Source: Gammaproteobacteria bacterium
GTDB lineage: Bacteria; Pseudomonadota; Gammaproteobacteria; Coxiellales; Coxiellaceae
DNA: 8,904 nucleotides
Direction of reading: 5' to 3'
NCBI GenBank assembly: GCA_021774015.1
Contig: JAJFJO010000107.1
Span: 1 to 8,904 of the forward strand
Part shown: in pieces, positions 5,149-8,904 of the stretch
Layout of the letters: each line of letters begins with the position of its first letter
Numbering within the stretch: the first letter of the stretch is position 1
Position numbers and translations under genes: made by a program
The notes under the pieces: generated by a model
What the model was told of the DNA's origin: nothing
Seen by the model: only the letters and a program-made list of their open reading frames with translations
Database searches by the model: none

Positions 5149-7173
5149 TTAGCTTAGTAATTTTAACAATCCTTGTTCGTCGAGCACACTAACGCCCAAC
5201 TCTATTGCTTTAGTATACTTACTTCCTGGATTTTCGCCAGCGACAACATAACTTGTTTTTTTCGATACACTGCCGCTCACCTTAGCACCTAGCGCTTGTA
5301 ATTTCGCCTTAGCTTCATCGCGAGACATATTTTCTAGCGTTCCAGTCAAAACAAATGTCTGACCCGCCAACGTCGTCGCCACTTTTTGTCGTTTCACTTC
5401 AGGCCAATGCACGCCTACTTCAATCAGCTTTTCGATCAGCTCAACATTATGTTTTTGCCTAAAAAAAGCAACGATACGAGATGCAACAATAGGGCCGACA
5501 TCAGGGACTGCCTGCAATGATGCTTCATCCGATCGTATAATCGCCTGCAAGTTTTCACAATATGTTGCCAAGCTCAGTGCAGTCGCTTCACCCACCTCGC
5601 GAATACCCAATGAATATAAAAACCGTGGTAATGTTGTTTTCTTACTCGCTTCAATCGCCTTCAAAACATTCTGCGCTGACTTCTCACCCATACGAGGTAA
5701 TGCGGCTAAATCAGATTCTTTAAGCTGAAAAATATCGGTAACATCTTTAATTAAGCCGTGCTCCAGCAACAACAAAACTAATTTGTCACCCAAGCCATCA
5801 ATATCCATTGCCTTGCGTGAGACATAATGAATAATAGACTCGCTGAGTTGTGCCTGACAGTACAGGCCGCCCATACAGCGCGCAACCGCCTCCCCTTCCG
5901 GTTTAATTACTTCAGCGCTACACTCAGGACATTCCGTCGGCATGGCAACCACTTGCGCACCCTGCTGCCTTTTTGCTACAACGCTGCTAACCACTTCGGG
6001 AATCACATCGCCAGCACGTCGAATTATAACCGTATCTCCAACCCGAATATCTTTGCGATACAGTTCATCAAAATTATGCAAAGTGGCGTTACTCACCGTC
6101 ACGCCACCCACAAATACCGGCTCTAAACGCGCAACCGGAGTGATAGCACCCGTACGACCCACCTGAAATTCTATCGCCTTTACGGTTGTTAGTTCTTCCT
6201 GCGCAGGAAATTTGTGCGCAACGGCCCAGCGCGGTGCACGAGAAACAAAACCCAATTGTTCCTGTTGCTCCAAAGAATTCACTTTATAAACCACACCATC
6301 AATTTCATACGGTAAGCTATCACGACGTTTTAATATATCATTATAAAACGCCTGGCAATCTTGCACATTTGTAACCAATTGTATTTGATCACTCACCGGA
6401 AAACCCCATTGCCTCAGCTGCTGCAACACACCATGATGTGTTTTTGGGTAATAATTTTTATCTTTTTTACCCAATGCGTACGCATAAAAAGAGAGCGGAC
6501 GTTGCGCGGTTATTTTTGAATCTAATTGACGTAAACTACCTGACGTTGCATTTCTCGGATTAGCAAATGTTTTTTGCCCTGCCTTCTCCGCTTCACGATT
6601 CATGCGATTAAACGCTTCGATCGGCATAAAAATTTCACCGCGCACCTCGAGCTCATCAGGAATATTCTCACCCACAAGTTTTAATGGAATTGCTTTGATT
6701 GTGCGAACATTGTGCGTGACATTTTCTCCAGTACGCCCATCCCCTCGCGTTGCCCCACGCACCAACTGCCCATTACGATATAGCAAACTAATCGCCACAC
6801 CATCGAGCTTAGGCTCACAGACATAATGAATAGAAGCAACTGTTTCTAATCGTGTATGTACCCGCTTATCAAAAGCCAATAGCTCATCGTGATCAAACAC
6901 ATTGTCGAGCGAGAGCATTGGAACATCATGACTGACTTGCTCAAACTCAGTTTGCGCTTCACCGCCGACTCGCTGTGTCGGCGAATCCAGTGTAATTAAG
7001 TCAGGGTGCTGGGATTCTAGTGCTTCAAGCTCGCGATACAAGCGATCATATTCAGAATCTGGAACCGTTGGAGTAGATAGCACATAATAACTATAATTAT
7101 GTTGATTAATCTCTTCTCGAAGCTTTAATATTTTTTTTTGAATTTCCGCTGATGAAGTCACAACGACATCCAT
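5149..7173 (-). CDS. ligA: NAD-dependent DNA ligase LigA
   Basis: A 674-residue enzyme (E. coli 671) that seals nicks in duplex DNA using NAD+ during replication and repair. Domains in order: Ia (residues about 1-75, with the HNYSYYVLSTPTVPDSEYDRLY motif that binds NMN); the adenylation domain with catalytic Lys122 in the KLDG motif (122-125); the OB domain (TGAITPVARLEPVFVGGVTV and RRAGDVIPEV); a zinc finger with Cys415, Cys418, Cys433 and Cys439; tandem helix-hairpin-helix repeats (about 455-590); and a C-terminal BRCT domain (about 600-674). All key residues are present. The start ATG overlaps the zipA stop as TAATG and lacks a strong ribosome binding site, so translation is probably coupled to zipA. 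Confidence 0.97.
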   Translation of the reverse strand: MDVVVTSSAEIQKKILKLREEINQHNYSYYVLSTPTVPDSEYDRLYRELEALESQHPDLITLDSPTQRVGGEAQTEFEQVSHDVPMLSLDNVFDHDELLAFDKRVHTRLETVASIHYVCEPKLDGVAISLLYRNGQLVRGATRGDGRTGENVTHNVRTIKAIPLKLVGENIPDELEVRGEIFMPIEAFNRMNREAEKAGQKTFANPRNATSGSLRQLDSKITAQRPLSFYAYALGKKDKNYYPKTHHGVLQQLRQWGFPVSDQIQLVTNVQDCQAFYNDILKRRDSLPYEIDGVVYKVNSLEQQEQLGFVSRAPRWAVAHKFPAQEELTTVKAIEFQVGRTGAITPVARLEPVFVGGVTVSNATLHNFDELYRKDIRVGDTVIIRRAGDVIPEVVSSVVAKRQQGAQVVAMPTECPECSAEVIKPEGEAVARCMGGLYCQAQLSESIIHYVSRKAMDIDGLGDKLVLLLLEHGLIKDVTDIFQLKESDLAALPRMGEKSAQNVLKAIEASKKTTLPRFLYSLGIREVGEATALSLATYCENLQAIIRSDEASLQAVPDVGPIVASRIVAFFRQKHNVELIEKLIEVGVHWPEVKRQKVATTLAGQTFVLTGTLENMSRDEAKAKLQALGAKVSGSVSKKTSYVVAGENPGSKYTKAIELGVSVLDEQGLLKLLS

Positions 7174-7979
7174 TACGCTTCAGTCATTTCTTCAAACATA
7201 TCGGGAACACGTTGAGCCTCTTGTAGCGCACGAATATCCTTTCTTATCATCACCACTTTGTTTTTAGTCAGTGTATTGCGCTGCTCATCCAGCACAACAC
7301 CGCCAAGATCATCAACCAAAGATCCAACGGTATCTAGCATAGTAGAAAAAGCATCCAATGGGTTATCACATTTTGTAATATCCATAAATAGCGTCAAACC
7401 TTCACAGCGAAAACTGCCCATTTTAGGTAGATCAAATGTTCCAGGCTTTGTAGAAGACGCTAAACTAAATAGGACCTTGCCGCGACCGGTTTTATATTCA
7501 TGTCGATGAAAAATATGCATGTCACCGTAACGCATCCCAATAGCTAATAAACTTTGTAATAATTCATAACCAGAATAAGGACGGGCTTTATCTGCAGTTA
7601 AATGCACTACAATAATTTTAGATATCGGACGTTGATTATCTGCTGCTGGTTTTGCTTGAAGGCTAGGTTGCTCCTGATTAGACATAGGTTGTGATGCCGT
7701 AGATTTTAAACCTAAAATGCTATCCACATCGTCTTCTTGAGCCTTTAGCAAGGGCTCTTTAGCATTCCCACGAGCAACAACCGGCTCAACTTTTGCAGGC
7801 TGTCGAGTCTGAGCTTTAGGTGAATGAACCACTTTAGACTCTTTGGGCGCAGCTCGTCGCTTCGGTTTTGCATAACGATTCTGCGTCGTACTCTTGCCTT
7901 CATTTTTCGTTAAAGACAAACCAATTAAGGCCCCAACAAAAATAACCGCTAAAACCGCAATAACAACAGGTAATATCAT
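7173..7979 (-). CDS. zipA: ZipA, membrane anchor of the FtsZ ring
   Basis: A 268-residue essential division protein type restricted to Gammaproteobacteria. The N terminus is a single membrane segment (about 2-23, ILPVVIAVLAVIFVGALIGL) with almost no periplasmic part. It is followed by a basic stretch (KPKRRAAPK) and a Pro/Gln/Ala-rich linker (about 30-117), then the FtsZ-binding domain (about 119-255: SKIIVVHLTADKARPYSGYE, MRYGDMHIFHRHE, GSFRCEGLTLFMDI, and a final helix-rich part). E. coli ZipA is 328 residues; the shorter length here is mainly in the linker. AGGAGG lies five or six bases before the ATG. It starts 12 bases after the smc stop and its stop overlaps ligA, so the three genes form one operon. 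Confidence 0.92.
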   Translation of the reverse strand: MILPVVIAVLAVIFVGALIGLSLTKNEGKSTTQNRYAKPKRRAAPKESKVVHSPKAQTRQPAKVEPVVARGNAKEPLLKAQEDDVDSILGLKSTASQPMSNQEQPSLQAKPAADNQRPISKIIVVHLTADKARPYSGYELLQSLLAIGMRYGDMHIFHRHEYKTGRGKVLFSLASSTKPGTFDLPKMGSFRCEGLTLFMDITKCDNPLDAFSTMLDTVGSLVDDLGGVVLDEQRNTLTKNKVVMIRKDIRALQEAQRVPDMFEEMTEA

Positions 7980-7991
7980 ATCAACCTCCTT

Positions 7992-8904
7992 TTAAGCAAT
8001 AGCCATCTCTACTGCTTCGTCCATATCCACCGATACAATTCGCGAAACACCCGCTTCTTGCATCGTAACACCCATCAAATGATTAGCACTTTCTATCGTC
8101 ACTTTATTATGACTAATAATAATAAATTGTGTTTGTTGCGACATTTCTTTAACAATTTGACAAAAACGACCCACATTTACATCATCTAACGGTGCGTCAA
8201 CCTCATCAAGAATACAAAAAGGCGCAGGATTCAAGTGAAATAAGGCAAACACTAGCGATATTGCGGTCAGTGCTTTTTCACCACCCGACAACATGTGTAT
8301 CGTGCTATTCTTTTTACCCGGCGGTTGTGCGCGAACCAAAACACCTGCCGTTAACAAGTCATCATCTAGCAACTCTAACTCTGCCCTACCACCACCAAAT
8401 ATACGTGGAAATATTTCTTTGAATTTGTTATTCACTTTATCATATGTCTCACGAAATTTCGCGCGCGTCTCTTTATCAATTTTACGAATAGCATTTTGCA
8501 AAACTTCAAGAGCTTCTTGCAAGTCAGCCTGCTGTGCATCCAAGTATTCTTTACGCTCAGTAACTGTTTTATATTCATCAATAGCCGCTAAGTTAATTGG
8601 CCCTAAACGGTTAATACGAGTCGTCACACGATCCGCTTGTTCTTGCCATGAATCCATATTCGCTTCTTCTGGCATTTCATTTATTAAGGTTTCTAACTCA
8701 AAATCCGTTTCCGCAATATATTCATTAATATTATCCAACTGCACTTTCAGAGTCTGTTGATGCAATTGCAATTGCTGGTATTGTTCACGCGCCTCATCAA
8801 TCTGTGTTTGTAAACTATGGCGGCTCTCATCCAGTTCTTTCATATTCTGGTTATGTGACGCCACTTCATTTTCTACACTATTTAAACGAGACTCGATGCT
8901 CATA
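7992..8904 (-). CDS. smc: Smc chromosome-condensation ATPase, C-terminal part (runs off the right edge)
   Basis: The last 303 codons of Smc; the frame is open to the window edge. The ATG at 8903 is internal, because Smc proteins are about 1,150-1,200 residues. Visible in order: the end of the coiled-coil arm (about 1-95 of this fragment, rich in Glu/Gln/Lys heptads), the GPINLAAIDEY motif (101-111), the ABC signature LSGGEKALTA (205-214), Walker B with D-loop CILDEVDAPLDD (230-241), and a histidine switch SHNK (264-267). The C-terminal lobe joins the N-terminal Walker A to form an ATPase head, and the dimer loads on DNA with ScpA and ScpB. Having Smc instead of MukB fits non-enteric gammaproteobacteria. 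Confidence 0.95.
   Translation of the reverse strand, partial: MSIESRLNSVENEVASHNQNMKELDESRHSLQTQIDEAREQYQQLQLHQQTLKVQLDNINEYIAETDFELETLINEMPEEANMDSWQEQADRVTTRINRLGPINLAAIDEYKTVTERKEYLDAQQADLQEALEVLQNAIRKIDKETRAKFRETYDKVNNKFKEIFPRIFGGGRAELELLDDDLLTAGVLVRAQPPGKKNSTIHMLSGGEKALTAISLVFALFHLNPAPFCILDEVDAPLDDVNVGRFCQIVKEMSQQTQFIIISHNKVTIESANHLMGVTMQEAGVSRIVSVDMDEAVEMAIA

Noticed and set aside
8293..8760. Plus-strand 155-codon open frame opposite smc, and similar frames opposite ligA, zipA and the GNAT-like gene
   Set aside because: They lie antisense to well-conserved genes, show no family resemblance and lack convincing ribosome binding sites; they are frame shadows.

Overview
The window looks like a chromosomal core region of a gammaproteobacterium with moderately low GC (roughly 40-45% by eye). 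The evidence is the gene order smc-zipA-ligA, a complete minC-minD-minE cluster and a YciA-type thioesterase. ZipA is essentially confined to Gammaproteobacteria. The presence of Smc rather than MukB argues against an enterobacterium. I cannot name the genus; a Legionellales-like lineage is possible but is only a guess.

Layout, left to right. A minus-strand pair occupies 1-1316: the 5' part of an unrecognised gene (1-182) lies downstream of a GNAT-fold protein gene (189-1316). The 260-bp gap at 1317-1576 holds candidate promoters for this pair and nothing else I can support. lexA (1577-2176) and a yciA-like thioesterase (2247-2666) follow, also on the minus strand. A 15-bp tandem repeat spans the end of the thioesterase gene and the lexA promoter. 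A GTTC-N7-GTTC site sits between the lexA promoter and its start codon. On the plus strand, minC (2770-3513), minD (3537-4373) and minE (4370-4639) form a tight operon for division-site placement. A long inverted repeat (4650-4698) separates minE from a convergent minus-strand operon. That operon, read in the direction of transcription, is smc (3' part, entering from the right edge), zipA, ligA and a small SnoaL-like gene.

Most of these genes serve the cell cycle and genome maintenance. MinCDE keeps the Z-ring at midcell, ZipA tethers FtsZ to the membrane, Smc organises the chromosome, LigA seals nicks, and LexA governs the DNA-damage response.

Two observations stand out. First, minD carries an in-frame TAA at codon 29, just after the Walker A loop, in an otherwise collinear full-length gene. 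It is either a true nonsense mutation, a sequence error, or a recoding event. Second, lexA is preceded by a direct-repeat operator of the type known from Alphaproteobacteria (GTTC-N7-GTTC) rather than the enterobacterial palindrome, and its DNA-binding region also looks closer to the alphaproteobacterial form. I found no mobile element, CRISPR array, tRNA or rRNA.
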